Shown one piece after another: positions 41,567-55,984 of a DNA stretch of 64,000 nucleotides (its first letter is position 1; each line of letters starts with the position of its first letter). Position numbers and translations under genes: made by a program. The DNA lies in the NCBI GenBank assembly GCA_963556255.1, contig OY744613.1:42997861-43061860 (forward strand), read 5' to 3'. The notes below the pieces were generated by a model, which saw nothing but the letters and a program-made list of their open reading frames with translations, did not search any database and was not told the DNA's origin. The DNA is from Allolobophora icterica. Its lineage: Eukaryota > Annelida > Clitellata > Crassiclitellata > Lumbricidae.

Positions 41567-42157
41567 CGCCCGTATAATTAGTTCTCTAATTATTCGTTAA
41601 TAATATTATATTCATCCCGTTAGAATTGGTGTTTGAACCGGGTCTAATTATTAATTTCCTTTCTATATTATCATCTCTATCGTGGCCTTAATTTTTTCTC
41701 TCTTCAGTGTTCACCTTATTACTGTGCTCTCTCTGGGCCGACAGCCCAGACAGCTACCTGAACTCCTTAGTCCCTCCACCCGAAATTGACCTTCAAGTCG
41801 ACTTTGATGAATTAAAACCTTCGAAGAAAATGTTTTTAACTCTCGTTTTCCCTCGAATTTCTGCTCGAATTTTCCACACTCGAACTCACTTCTGACGAAA
41901 TTCTTGAATATGAGTCCTTTGTCATTCATCATTTCGGCCATTGGACCTCATGCGCAGTGGAAACGTGCCCCCACCGCCTGGAAACTATTCTTGAGATTCT
42001 AAGCTACCGTGACGTAAGTTATTCATTGCATCATCTCTTTCATCAGGAACCTTGTGCCCAAACTTTATGGGAAGAATCCCCCGAAACAAGTTTTCTTTCC
42101 ATTGCTTATGTGACTGCCGTAATACCCCAATTCACCATTCATTCATGCTTGTTTTAA
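41567..42157 (+). pseudogene. ORF-X relic, copy 4 (diverged), with leader
   Basis: Opens with the A2 leader (CCGTATAATTAGTTCTC, CCCGTTAGA) and an acceptor CTCTCTTCAG at 41706. The first frame gives VFTLLLCSLWADSPDS and LVPPPEIDLQVDFDELKPSK; after a shift near 41830-41900 the next gives ESFVIHHFGHW, then SCAVETCPHRLETILEILSY (C-x4-C-x-H kept), LHHLFHQEP and LWEESPETSFLS. Spacing from His-His-Phe to the Cys motif and to the x-LF-x-EP and W-x3-S-x-E-T blocks equals that of intact ORF-X, although sequence identity is low. It marks an old lineage of the family. Confidence 0.6.
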
Positions 42158-42779
42158 CTCATTCGTGTTCCTTATTGCATTCTTTGTTTTCTCATTCAGT
42201 TCATTCATAATGCATTCTCTATATGTTTTCATTTTATTGTTCATTCATTCGTATTTTACAGTCACTGGTCGTGAGATGGCGGTCTTGTGGTGCCTGAGAA
42301 CTATTTTGACAGCTGGGTTTCATTTCCGTAGAAACTACGTTCATCACTAGGTAGAGCGCTTTACGCTCGTCTTCATATATTTCTATACATCCAGGAGTCA
42401 ATAATATACTTCTGGTTATTACTCTGTGTGCTTCTTCCGCTTTTGTCGCTTGCGACTGAATTGAAAGTTACTTATTATTTCAACTTAGATGCTGCCTGCT
42501 TCCACGGATGCTTTTGCCTTTTCGTTGGTTGTCTCTAACTGATACACCAGGTGTTTATATGATTAGTTTCCGCTCTTCGTCTTGATTTTCTCTCCTTAAT
42601 CATCCTAACCATTTACATTCTTTCATGAAGACCTGTGCGGGTTAGTGGAAGGAGCGGAGATCCGGCTGCTAAATTACTTCCTCGGGAAAGACGATAAATT
42701 TCCCGGCGACCTCCCATTTTCCGGAGCCTTCGCGATTTGATTTCAAAACCTATCGCCGTTCTTGTCGGCGGGTGGTTAT
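42158..42779. other. Interval without a supported gene
   Basis: T-rich, with ATTCGTATTTTACAG|TCACTGGTC at 42240-42270 resembling the acceptor downstream of ORF-X at 28640 and 24012. Otherwise no feature. Confidence 0.3.
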
Positions 42780-43446
42780 TTCTGTTGTATTTCCAGATGT
42801 GCCTTCGTCTCAGTGTTAACAGACACAAACCGACCCCACCAACCGCATAGACATTCAGGCAACCAGATAGCCAGACAACTAGGCCGTCATCGCTTCATCC
42901 TTCCTTCCGCACAGCCACGATTCAACGTGGGCAAGGTCCGCAGGCCAGTAGTACGCCTCCAGTCTGCCAGACTCGCGTTGCTGTCTGCTGGTTCATTTGT
43001 TTGACGCCTTCCGTCGAGGTTGGACTGAACCTCCGTCGTTCCGTCAACCGTCTCACAGTGCACCCTACACAATCAACGATTAAGCCTACGTCAACCGTTT
43101 TCCTGCTTAACCTACAGTCAACGCTCAAGTTCTGTCAGTGGTCAGCGACAAGCGTCAAGCCCACAGGTCTGTAATAAAACGATTATCTGATCTTTCCTTG
43201 CTGTATTGCGCTAATCGTTTTCTTTCTCATCGACTTTCCGTCTTGGTTCACACTTCATTTCTCATCTTGTGTTGAATACGTTTGGGTTTGTTTTGTGTTT
43301 GCGGAGTGTCTGTGTTCCGCTTGAATTGTTATTTTGTGACTTGGCTTCGAATATTGTATACACGAGTGGGCTGTGCTTGTGTGACAGTATTATAGTGATG
43401 TCTATGACAATTCTATGATGAATAAACGACATTTGCGTGCTTGATT
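42780..43446 (+). repeat. Dispersed repeat RV, copy 2 (without vWA)
   Basis: Aligns with 1730-1860 and 2118-2470: ACAGACACAAACCGACCCC, CATAGACATTCAGGCAACCAG, TTTGTTTGACGCCTTCC, GTCAACGCTCAAG, GGTCTGTAATAAAACGATTA, TGCGTTTGG-like block, CGAGTGGGCTGTG. Only about 50 bp stand in place of the vWA segment. An AATAAACG word follows at 43420. It abuts envelope sequence at 43447. Confidence 0.6.
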
Positions 43447-44215
43447 GATTGAGCTTCAACTTGATGAACCTCCTCGTGGTGTTTGGTAGCTCATCGTGAT
43501 CCTGCTTATTATTATTCTCCCATAATTTTCTCTTTTTTAATGGGTCGGATTTGTACATTACAGTGATATTTGCGTTGGTTTCTATGCATTTCACTTCCCT
43601 TCATGTTTATCGTGTTATTTCATTTCCAGTTCCATTTCACAATGATTCAAATCTTCTTACTCTGATTTCTTCCCCTCCTGCCTATTTTCTCCTCTCTTCT
43701 ACTTTTGAGTATTTTGCAGAACTCGCTCAACCTTTAGTTCGTGCGGATCAATTCTCTGTTGATTTACTTTTGCATTTTATTCATACGTCATGTTTACTAG
43801 CTTTATTTCAGGACAATGCAGCCCATATTTAGTCGTTTTGTGTTTTTCAGGTGTTTAAATCTATGGATATTGACACGGATTTGTATGTCTTGGATTATCC
43901 ACAGATTCTTATCCGTCGTTCTCGGATTTTTAAAGTAGACTGTCGTTTTCGTAGTCGTGACCTTTCCCCATGTCATTATTGTTTTCATAAGGTTCCTTGT
44001 TCTTGTTGCGTTACGACAGCTCGTACTTTTCTGCCTGCTCATATTTCTCACTGTTATTCAGATGAAGAACTTGATATTGACCCTACTCCTCAATATCCTG
44101 TTAATTTGGCTTTGGATTTCACTCGTTCTTTCTTCGTTTTGTCACCTCGTCTTTCCGTTTGCTTTTTCTTTTGTTCATTTTCATTCGCTTCGCTTGTATT
44201 GTCTAGTCACTGAAT
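43447..44215 (+). pseudogene. env-like: F-like envelope ectodomain, C-terminal part
   Basis: Starts in the middle of the ectodomain at sequence homologous to 56768 (LNEPPRGV). It continues in several frames through LHVYRVISFPVPFHND, STFEYFAELAQPLV, FSVDLLLHF, and extends beyond the 57.1 kb copy: SMDIDTDLYVLDYPQILIRR, then a Cys-rich segment (CHYCFHKVPCSCC, FLPAHISHCYSDEEL). The Cys cluster is what I expect of the membrane-proximal half of F-type envelopes. There are shifts near 43555, 43650 and 43840. It carries no fusion peptide and no membrane helix. Confidence 0.7.
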
Positions 44216-44309
44216 GTGAAGCTCAGTTTAGGGTGGGTTCCTTCTTCATTCCTTCCCTCTCTCTCCTCTCCATGTGTCTTCTTTCCTTTGCTTTTCCAAA
44301 ACCAGGAGG

Positions 44310-44391
44310 TTTTGATGTAGTGGCTGTGGGGGACTATCACGGGTGCATTTGTGGGGGACTGTGGGGGACTATCACGGGGTGCATTTGTATG

Positions 44392-44460
<69 letters not shown>
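44310..44460 (+). repeat. G-rich direct repeat and (TA)n microsatellite
   Basis: TGGGGGACTATCACGGG-TGCATTTG occurs twice (44327 and 44364), with an extra GGGGGACTG between. An alternating TA tract of about 60 bp follows at 44396-44457. Confidence 0.85.
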
Positions 44461-44461
<1 letters not shown>

Positions 44462-44990
44462 GTATATTATGTATATAGACGTATATATGTATACGTATAT
44501 TCTCTTTATCTAGTATAAGGACTGCTGGTCTATTCTTAGCCTAGATATTTATTTCTGTATAACCTATCTGCCACTGGCTATCTTTTAATATCCGTCCCTA
44601 GGAGGCCAGTGTGTCACTATGCAGGCTAGCATGGCTGGAGTGCTTCTTAATTTACCTTGCTATTGCAGGCTAGCTTTGTTTTGCCCACTGACCAGGTAGG
44701 CCTACTATAAAACCATAGGTCCTATCTTATCCGGCCCCCGGCTGCTTATGGCCACTTTGGAGAAGCTACTGCTACACTCTGGAGTTGTCTGTTCTCCTAA
44801 CTGGTAAGACTGTCAGTTCATATCAGTGACTGGGCATTCTATATCTCACTTCATACCACTTCATTATTTGTGATACATAGTCTATTGTTTTACTGTTTGT
44901 ACTTCATATATTAAATATTTGTTATCACGTCATGACTTCCTTACATGTCAGCTCAGTTGCCCCCGTATAATTAGTTCTCTAATTATTCGT
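44461..44990 (+). repeat. LTR, family A2, copy with U3
   Basis: TATA-type CTATAAAACC at 44704, TCTGGAGTTGTCTGTTCTCC, donor CTG|GTAAGACTGTC at 44802, CATATATTAAATATTTG, and CCGTATAATTAGTTCTC at 44965. It matches 29785-30000 from GTTGTCTG onward. Envelope fragments lie upstream, separated by the TA tract. Confidence 0.65.
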
Positions 44991-48590
<3,600 letters not shown>

Positions 48591-48964
48591 ACGTTGAAGT
48601 GACATTCTTGAAGACAATGACAATAAACGAGAAAAGGAACTTTCGTGTCCAGTGCTGGTTGGAAATCATCTCAGTCACAACTAGACAATGAACTATCCGA
48701 TAATATAATCTGCTACTATGCGAGTGTTTATTCTCTACTGTGGCTAGGTTCTGATATGTGTATGTCGACATATTTGCGATGGTTTAAACAGTATAATAAG
48801 CCTATTTTGTTAATTGCTTCAGGATAGGCGATCACACAATAGGCACAGTCGATGGAATTTATTTGCATAGCGCCTTCTTCCTTATCCGAACTATTTATTT
48901 AAGGTTCTTTATAATTGAGTCGGGCTAAAGCCATTCAACTGTAGCAGAGGCGCCGTAGCTCTTG
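48591..48964 (+). repeat. Family J LTR-like segment, right half
   Basis: Resumes at ACGTTGAAGTGACATTCTTG and matches 30598-30990: GACAATGACAATAAACGAG, AACTATCCGATAATATAATC, CTGTGGCTAGGTTCTGATATG, CAGTCGATGGAATT. Confidence 0.8.
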
Positions 48965-49640
48965 CCTGTAATCATTAATTATCTGGACGTGCTTAACGGC
49001 TGATCTTGTTTAACGAGCAGCTGGTGATCGCGTAGCTGTCAAAAAGACTCAGATTATTAATACTGTTTTTAAGGGGCTGTCCAAAGGGTTAGACACGCAC
49101 AGCCGTAAAGTTATGAGGCATCGCGGTTTGATTATTGACAATATTATTATATTAAAAAATGGGGACTGCACTAGCGGCGGAACGGACATCTGTCAGTCTG
49201 CAATGGAACTGGACAATCGCAGCAAAGCAGACATCAGTCTGCTGCAAACCTTTTCTAGCATATAACTTACACAACTTTGTTTGAGTCATTAGTTTTGATC
49301 ACTGTTACGATCATCGGATTAACGGATGGAAATGAGCGGACCAACATTCTCTGTTAAACGGTACAATCGCTGCGGTCACACGCGTTTAACAAGCGTTCCA
49401 ACCGCAGGAGGCAGGGCAACCAATGGTTTTGAATCAAATGAGTATTTCGGTTCGAGACTGGCAATTGTTGGTTACGTCTCGGAATACATGCGACTTGGAC
49501 TCCGAGAGCGGACTGATATTCTCTTGTACGTTTGATTAAGGTATGTTCTTGTCTTAATAAAGCTTGCAATACAACGACTGGTTCTCGCCTTAATCTGGTT
49601 AATCCCCAGACTACCTGATACAAATATCGGGAACCTGGAC
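48965..49640 (+). repeat. LTR, family B, second cluster copy
   Basis: Matches 30991-31690: TTATCTGGACGTGCTTAACGG, CTGTTACGATCATCGGATTAAC, GGTTACGTCTCGGAATACATG, GACTTGGACTCCGAGAGC, TTGATTAAGGTATGTTCTTG, TTAATAAAGC and CTGATACAAATATCGGGAAC. Confidence 0.75.
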
Positions 49641-50280
49641 CAATGGTGGCGAGGTGTTAATCAAGGTTCAGTTCTAAGAAGGGAGAAGACGATGGCGGAT
49701 TAACCCAGAGTGCGCATGCACTAATCCAGGTTCCACAGGATGGATGATCCATCCCACAGTAGGAGTCATACAGGCACAGCACAACTATAGGTTAATGACA
49801 TGCAAATGTATATCGCTATTAGGAATAGCTTGACAGGAGAACGATGTATCTGGAGGCTGGATAGCCAAGTAGTTACATACATATATGCTAAGGAAGGTAA
49901 GGGAATGGGAGGAAGAGTGGTTGCTAGCCCACGAAATGGCTGTTGGAGGAAGATGGCGCTGAGAAGAATGAGAGGATGGGATTAAGTTAGTTAGAGGCAA
50001 GGGGAATAGAAGAACAGATCAGTGGAGAGAAGACCGTCGACAGAGTTACATCGGAAGACGACGTTGTGCAGAGTCAGGACATGGGTTAGACGCTAAGAAC
50101 AGTCTGACTGACATCCTCGAATGAAGCTAAGTAAATTAATATTATTATTTTCATAATTATTACTATAATTACTGTCATTATTATTACTGTCTGCATCATT
50201 CTTAATCTGGTAATGCGTAACGTGAGTCTGAGCTCTTGTCATTATAATAAATGGTATATTTTGTAAATGAGACTTAGCAG
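49641..50280 (+). repeat. Leader repeat K, copy 2
   Basis: Same landmarks as 31691-32300, including GAGAAGACGATGGCGGATTA, GGAGAACGATGTATCTGGAGG, CAGAGTCAGGACATGGGTTAG and the TTATTATT end. Non-coding. Confidence 0.75.
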
Positions 50281-50339
50281 GAAGTGATACGGATCGATGC
50301 GTGATAGCAAGCGCTTATCACTTCACCTAATCTTCCTCC

Positions 50340-51170
50340 ACAGGCAATAGCGCCGTCTCGATCAGAGTAAGCGACCAAGTCACCCCATCAAGGCCGTTCT
50401 TCATCCGTTGTCGATTAAAGATGTATTCGGTCGCTGGCACATGGACGTCACTGTTCTACAACCTCCTACTTCATAGGGTCATAAATACATCATGGTGCTA
50501 TTGGATTCACTTACAAAATGGACCGAGGCCTTTAGTCTGCCTAACCAGTTGGCTATGGCAGTTGCCAACATCCCTAATTCGCAGATTTTTACCAGATACA
50601 GGCCACCTGTGCCTCTAATAACACAGATCGTGGACAGAACTTCATGTATACTCTCGTGTCAGAACTCTGTAAAAGGTAGTTTGGTGTACAGAGAAGATTT
50701 ACGTCCAGTTGCTACTATGTACAGACGAACAGTTAAGTGGAACGGTTTTGGCCAGTTTTATGGCAGTCTCTACGTTCTTACTGTCTTAATCAAAAAGATT
50801 GAGACCAGTATTTACCGGCTAACTTTACGCGCATAGAGGAACTCCTGCAGGTGGCAGTACACAGGACACACCGTATTTTCTTCTATTGAATCGGCAGAGA
50901 GCCTTCAATGCCCTAGGAAAGAGCTCTAGTGCCTCCTACAACGGGTAAATGGATGCTGACACGTACATGAGGCTATTATTGCCTCGGCTAGAATTGGTCC
51001 TGAGAGTCGCTCAGCAGAATATGAAGGCAACTCAGCAAGAGTACAAACGTTATTATGACCTGAATCTTAGACCGGCTGTTTTCCATCCAGGAACTTACGT
51101 TTGGTTGTTTAATCTTCAAGTTCCTCAAGGTCAAAGTTCGTATGTTTCGAATCAAAGGGGTATTAGATTC
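50340..51170 (+). pseudogene. pol-like: Ty3/gypsy integrase and C-terminal domain, family B, decayed
   Basis: Longer than the 32.4 kb copy. Pieces in several frames: HYSxxVLLDSLTKWTEAFSL region, NQLAMAVANI, QIFTRYRPPVPLITQIV, a TDRGQNFMYTLVSELC frame (second catalytic Asp), REPSMP, then a clean 95-codon frame at 50949-51236 reading MRLLLPRLELVLRVAQQNMK, QEYKRYYDLNLRPAVFHPGT and YVWLFNLQVPQGQS. That last stretch is the typical alpha-helix plus 'RYYD...P-G-x-x-VWLF' that follows the integrase core. At about 51135 the reading passes into family B LTR-like sequence. Multiple stops; not functional. Confidence 0.85.
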
Positions 51171-51480
51171 GTGGCTGGCAATTGTTGGTTACGTCAATCA
51201 ATCTCAATCAATCAATCTGTTTATACGAAAGTATAATTGTATGCGATTTTCATTGTGATTATTGGTTTCAATTAACGAGTTTGTCATTGTCATTGTCATT
51301 GTCATTACGTCTCGGAATACATGCGCCTTGGACTCACAGAGCGGACTGATATTCTCTTGTACATTTGATTAAGGTATGTTCTTGTTTTAAAAAATATTGT
51401 AATACAACGAGTAACTCTTCCCCTTAACTCTTAGTTCCCCAGGCTACCTGATACACATATCGGGAACCCGGTCCAATAGT
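51140..51480 (+). repeat. LTR fragment, family B, with short insertion
   Basis: TTTCGAATCAAAGGGGTA, GTGGCTGGCAATTGTTGG, TACGTCTCGGAATACATGCG, GGACTCACAGAGCGGACTG, TGATTAAGGTATGTTCTTG, ending CTTAGTTCCCCAGGCTACC. Interrupted at 51197-51304 by a small insertion. Confidence 0.65.
51197..51304. mobile_element. About 108-bp retroposon-like insertion
   Basis: Begins with AATC repeats (as in the LINE tail at 36385), ends in about four CATTGT hexamers, and is flanked by TTACGTC on both sides, where uninterrupted family B copies have it once. Fits a 5'-truncated non-LTR or SINE insertion. Confidence 0.65.
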
Positions 51481-52230
51481 GGATACGTATTTATCAAGAG
51501 AACTCCATCACCTGATGAAAAGCCCACCAGAATTAGATCGCTCGGCGATCCACCTATGGTCCGTATTGGTGCGTATGTGTGCATGGGGAATATAAGTTGG
51601 TGCGTTGGTGCACTGGTGCATCGCTCAGAAAAAGAAGCTATAGTAAAAGAATGCTGAGGATACCAAACACGATATCTCCCATGGACACAAGAAGAAAATA
51701 CACAACACCGACAAGGAGATACTACCTATGGTTATTCAATACAAGCCCTTTTCAGCGCGTCTCACCAGGGAATGGAAGGAATTAATATCAGAGGACGGAT
51801 ACTTTGCAATAATCATGGACTCTCATGTCGCAGTTACCTGGTGTCCATTTCACATGCTACAATAACGTTAAATGTTCGCTTCAAAGAAATATTGTAATGC
51901 AAACACTCTTCCCTTGATCTGCTAATTCCCCAGGCTACCTTATGCAAATATCGGGAACCTGAACCAATGATGAAAAGCCTAACAGAACTAGATCGCTCAG
52001 CGATCCATCTATGGAGATTAACTAATCATGGACTTCATGTCCAGTTTCTTGGTGTCCATTTCACATGTTACTATAATCTGAAATGTTTGCCTCAAAGAAC
52101 TTTTATTCACCAGACAAAGGAGGTTCCTGATTTGTTTGACATTGGTTTTAACTGGGCCTGAGCTAACAGGTTTTTTCAGGGGTGGGGGCTGAGTGATATC
52201 GAGTTGAAAAAACGGGCGGTTTATGGAGTA
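51481..52230 (+). repeat. Duplicated leader and LTR-end fragments
   Basis: The segment 51510-51880 and the segment 51965-52100 share ATGAAAAGCC(C/T)A, AGAA(T/C)TAGATCGCTC(G/A)GCGATCCA, AATCATGGACT(C/T), and GTGTCCATTTCACATG. Another LTR end (GCTAATTCCCCAGGCTACC) lies at 51916. Short frames here have no recognisable domain. Confidence 0.55.
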
Positions 52231-52239
52231 AGACTGGAG

Positions 52240-52790
52240 GTGCGGGGGCGAGCACTTTGTGTGCGCACACACACCTGCACCTGACACGGACATAGCCGGC
52301 AGCTTGTCTTTGTCGCTTTCGCCTTCCGATCAGAAGAGATACACCAGCGCTGAATTAGAAACCTATCCTGTGAATGTAGAATGGACTGGCACTCAACACG
52401 ACCTGATCTTTAGCTTTGCTAAGGATTATCAAGAAACTTTTTCCATATTCACAGTCCAGATATTGGCCCTGATATAAACTATTACAATCAAGTAAAGCAA
52501 TGCTCTAGTAATCATATAAGTGTGGAGGAATGTGAGCTAAGGCAGGGTCATTCCAATCAAGTCTTTAGGCTGTTGCATATTAACTGTAGGAGCTTGATAA
52601 ACAAGGTAGCCCATAATTATAAAGGTTCTACTAGCTAGGCTTCAACAGATAGTATTAGCCCTTTCTGAAACTTGGCTTCATGAGGATACTGCCAGTGGTA
52701 TTTATATGCCTGCCTATGCCTTCGTGCCTAAATGTAGAAAGTGGAGAAAAAGGGGAGGGGTGCGTTTTCTACTGTCTTAGACATTAAAAT
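52240..52790 (+). pseudogene. LINE N-terminus and APE endonuclease start
   Basis: A frame at 52259-52477 leads, after a shift, into DINYYNQVKQCSSNHISVEE, then RLLHINCRSLINKVA. After another shift comes LLARLQQIVLALSETWLHED, SGIYMPAYAFVPKCRKWRKR, GGVRF. The L-L-H-x-N-x-R-S-L-x-N-K opening, the S/T-E-T-W-L motif with the catalytic Glu, and the R-x-x-R-G-G-G-V sequence identify the beginning of an apurinic-like endonuclease of a CR1/L2-type LINE. The remainder of the endonuclease and RT are absent. Plus strand, so it is unrelated to the minus-strand RT at 36-37 kb unless by family. Confidence 0.75.
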
Positions 52791-52899
52791 ATAGCAGCAA
52801 AAGAAAACTGTGTTCCATTCATCAAGTCTTGCAGCAGACCACAGGAGCCTTAAACACTCCTCAACAAAGCAATCATCATCGACACTGGTTTCCCCGACA

Positions 52900-53270
52900 A
52901 CACTTTGTCTCGTTTTCTCCGGTGTCAGAATGTCGAATAAGCCGTTGAACGTAAGGGAGAGTAGCACCGCTACACGCAAAGATTGGTTGAAATGGTTGCG
53001 GAAACGCAATGATCACCCAGTTACAAACTCGTTACGACCCAGTTACATACACGTTACAGCCTAGTTACAATACTCTAACATGACCTATTTGAAGACGCAT
53101 TAAGCTGTTTGATAAGAGATTGTATATAAGATCTTGAAAAAACAATTGATAATGAAGCGTATGATTACTCAGTCCGAGAGTCTACTGTCGGCTAGGCCTA
53201 AAACTGTAAAATTCACACACTTTGTCGTGTCCAGGGAGATCTGCTGGGGTGCACAGGATGGAAGAAGGTG
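52900..53270 (+). repeat. LTR-like segment, family C, copy 2
   Basis: Partner of 33411-33775 with the same landmarks (TCAGAATGTCGAATAAGC, CAATGATCACCCAGTTAC, GTATATAAGATCTTG, GTCGTGTCCAGGGAGATCTG). The TATA-like word is at 53127. It immediately precedes array 2. Confidence 0.75.
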
Positions 53271-53329
53271 ACTACCTGCACGTGAATTTCCTCCAGCAAT
53301 GAAACTTGGACTTCGTCCAGAGCAAGGTC

Positions 53330-54385
53330 TTGGTTCCTGAACGGTTACCCGCCTGACCAGTTGGAAGCCTCAGGGAGAGAGACTGCTACAGCTCGATCTG
53401 AGAAGAACAGTGCCATTGCAGTTCGCGCGTTCGTAGGTGGTGAAACTTGGTCATCGTCAACGCCTTGGTTCCTGAATCATGCTGACCCATTGGAGGCCTC
53501 AGGGAGAGAGACTGGTACAGCTCGACCTGAGAAGAGCAGTGCCATTGCAGTTCGCGCGTTCGCAGCTGGTGAAACTTGGTCATCGTCAACGCCTTGGTTC
53601 CTGAATCATGCTGACCCATTGGAGGCCTCAGGGAGAGAGACTGCTACAGCTCGATCTGAGAAGAACAGTGCCATTGCAGTTCGCGCGTTCGCAGCTGTTG
53701 AAACTTGGTCATCGTCAACGCCTTGGTTCCTGAATCATGCTGACCCATTGGAAACCTCAGGGAGAGAGACTGCTACAGCTCGATCTTAGAAGAACAGTGC
53801 CATTGCAGTTCGCGCGTTCGCAGCTGGTGAAACTTGGTCATCGTCAACGCCTTGGTTCCTGAATCATGCTGACCCATTGGAAGCCTCAGGGAGAAAGACT
53901 GCTACAGCTCGATCTTAGAAGAATAGTGTCATTGCAGTTCGCGCGTTCGTAGCTGGTGAAACTTGGTCATCGTCAACGCCTTGGTTCCTGAATCATGCTG
54001 ACCCATTGGAAGCCTCAGGGAGAGAGACTGCTACAGCTCGATCTGAGAAGAACAGTGCCATTGCAGTTCGCGCGTTCGCAGCTGTTGAAACTTGGTCATC
54101 GTCAACGCCTTGGTTCCTGAACCATGCTGACCCATTGGAGGCCTCAGGGAGAGAGACTGGTACAGCTCGATCTGAGAAGAACAGTGCCATTGCACATCGC
54201 GCGTTCGCAGCTGGTGAAACTTGATCATCGTCAACGCCTTGGTTCCTGAACCATGCTGACTCGTTGGAGGCCTCAGGGAGAGAGACTGGTACAGCTCGAT
54301 CTGAGAAGAACAGTGCCATTGCAGTTCGCGCGTTCGCAGCTGGTGAAACTTGGTCATCGTCAACGCCTTGGTTCCTGAACCATGC
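53330..54385 (+). repeat. 129-bp coding satellite, array 2 (8 units)
   Basis: Unit starts at 53330, 53465, 53594, 53723, 53852, 53981, 54110, 54239 and 54368. The first spacing is 135, all others exactly 129 bp (43 codons). Repeating peptide: PWFLNHADPLEASGRETATA followed by RSEKNSAIAVRAFAAGETWS. Two units carry a TAG from a single change in CGATCTGAG, so the array is open in blocks. Spacing is more regular than in array 1. Confidence 0.95.
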
Positions 54386-54889
54386 TTATATCTTTAGGTT
54401 CACTGAGGATATGGTTATAGTTAATAAGGATATTTCATTTTCGTACTCTTCACTCTTCAATGAATTCATTCAGCTTACTTGATGACTTTGCATTGAACGT
54501 TATAGACCTTGTGTCTTTTTGACCGTTGAGTTTATTACAATAGCTTGCAAATTCTCCGAGAGCTTTATATAGATACACTCTTGGTTGCTACTATTTCTTC
54601 TCCTTTCTATACTTCTTATTTTCTTCCGCCATTTTTAAATTTAGGATACTCTCCTCCTTTTGACATGTTTGGTTATTTAGTTCCCATTATTTTGTTCATT
54701 AATATAATTAAGAAGCTTTTGGCTTGTCGTTCACGCAATTTTCAGTCTAGTCCTGATTTTGATTTGTGTTTGGAGATTAAAACACGAGGGCGTTGGTTTA
54801 CCATTACCATGCAAGCTGTTTCTGTTTTCCCTGCTGATCATAGTGTATCTGGTTGTGCTTTGAGTTCTCATATTGATGTTCTAGGTTAG
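54386..54889 (+). pseudogene. env-like: Envelope membrane-proximal, transmembrane and tail start
   Basis: A junction at about 54386 joins the satellite to envelope sequence. A frame from 54545 reads LQILRELYIDTLLVATI (stem), a hydrophobic pair ending in PFDMFGYLVPIILFINII (membrane helix), KKLLACRSRNFQ (basic and Cys stop-transfer), then DFDLCLEIKTRGRWFTITMQ, VFPADHSVSGCALSS, ending at 54889. It shows that tail sequence is in frame with the membrane helix without a stop, unlike the 26.9 kb copy. Confidence 0.7.
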
Positions 54890-55040
54890 ATGTTGATGTT
54901 CTCAGCTTGTTATTACCTGGGCTGATTTTCAGATCATGCATAGGCTTTCGGGCCGTTCTTTATACAATGCAACACATAATTATACAGTACCGCCGGCGTT
55001 ACAGTATTGTTTTTAGCTTCAGAGCTAACGGTTCGCTACT
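54890..55040 (+). pseudogene. Envelope tail, distal part, shifted
   Basis: WADFQIMHRLSGRSLYNATH appears at about 54917-54975 and aligns with NWADFQMVHRYSGRSLYIAT of the 35.6 kb copy. A frame shift separates it from the preceding segment and homology ends near 55010. Confidence 0.6.
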
Positions 55041-55500
55041 GCTCGATTAACGCTACTTTAGAGCGTCACGTCGAAAGGGATTGACTCCTTCTTGAGCTGC
55101 AAATGGTCTCTAGCTGAGCTCCAATCTCTCTTCAATGGAGACATGCTAATGACATGTGCGGAGCTAAGACGACACAGGGGACGAGTCATTAGGGATTCAC
55201 ATTTAAAATCAGCGTCTGCAGTTCTCTCATTAAGTCGCGCTGCATGGTCGGCCATCAGATTGCGAGGTACATGTACGTTTTACATATATACCGCATATGT
55301 ACACGTACAAGTACATGTAGGCCTACACGAATTGATTGTCCTAATAATATTTTGACTAAATTATGTGGTTGATGGCAAATTACAGTGCTATACAGGCATC
55401 TGCTCTATTGTCTAGTTTAAGAACCTGCGCGAGTGCAAAAAATCGTTCCCTAGCCATTTGAGAAGAAAATTAAGAGAACTGATCATAGCATAAACTATTG
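55041..55500. other. Interval without recognised feature
   Basis: Contains overlapping short frames on both strands (55058-55355) without recognisable motifs and an ACATGTAC-rich stretch at 55265-55325. I cannot assign it. Confidence 0.3.
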
Positions 55501-55984
55501 ACAACATGTCTGGTTTAACTCGTTTCTCTGTGGATGAAGGACATCTTAGTAAACGACTAAATCTGGCTGGGAAAAAATGTAGTGTGATAGCCAGCAAGAT
55601 TAACAGTGACTGTCACCGAACTGCTTCGCGTTACTGTACTTCTAATGCCAAGAAATCCAAAGCGATGCAGATAAAAACGACTGGACACCGAAGCGCTAGC
55701 ACTTATGGACAGGTTAATAGACGAAGACAGAGCAATCATCGCATTAGACCTTCAGCGTCGATTGCTTAATGAACTATCACGAAGATCATTTCTATTCACG
55801 TATCGACTCAGACATTCATTAACTAATTAATTGATGCCTTCTGTTATTCATCTTAACAGACTTCGACGGTTTGATAATGACAAAGAAGTTTTGTGGGACC
55901 GTTATAATGACTTAATGGCGCCTCCACAACCCTCGAGCTCTCAAGCGTCTGACACTACGCAGCATCTCATCCCATCCCATCGCA
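55501..55984 (+). pseudogene. Pol C-terminal extension, second copy
   Basis: A basic frame (ATG 55506, RFSVDEGHLSKRLNLAGKKC, SNAKSKAMQIKTTGHRS-like) is followed in another frame by MDRLIDEDRAIIALDLQRRL and then by the block HLNRLRRFDNDKEVLWDRYN, DLMAPPQPSSSQASDTTQ that matches 34310-34400. The low-complexity tail seen at 34430-34700 is deleted here, so the envelope begins only about 70 bp later. Confidence 0.5.

Noticed and set aside
43957..44478. 173-codon hydrophobic frame ending in Tyr-Ile repeats
   Set aside because: Alternative frame of the envelope fragment running into the TA microsatellite.
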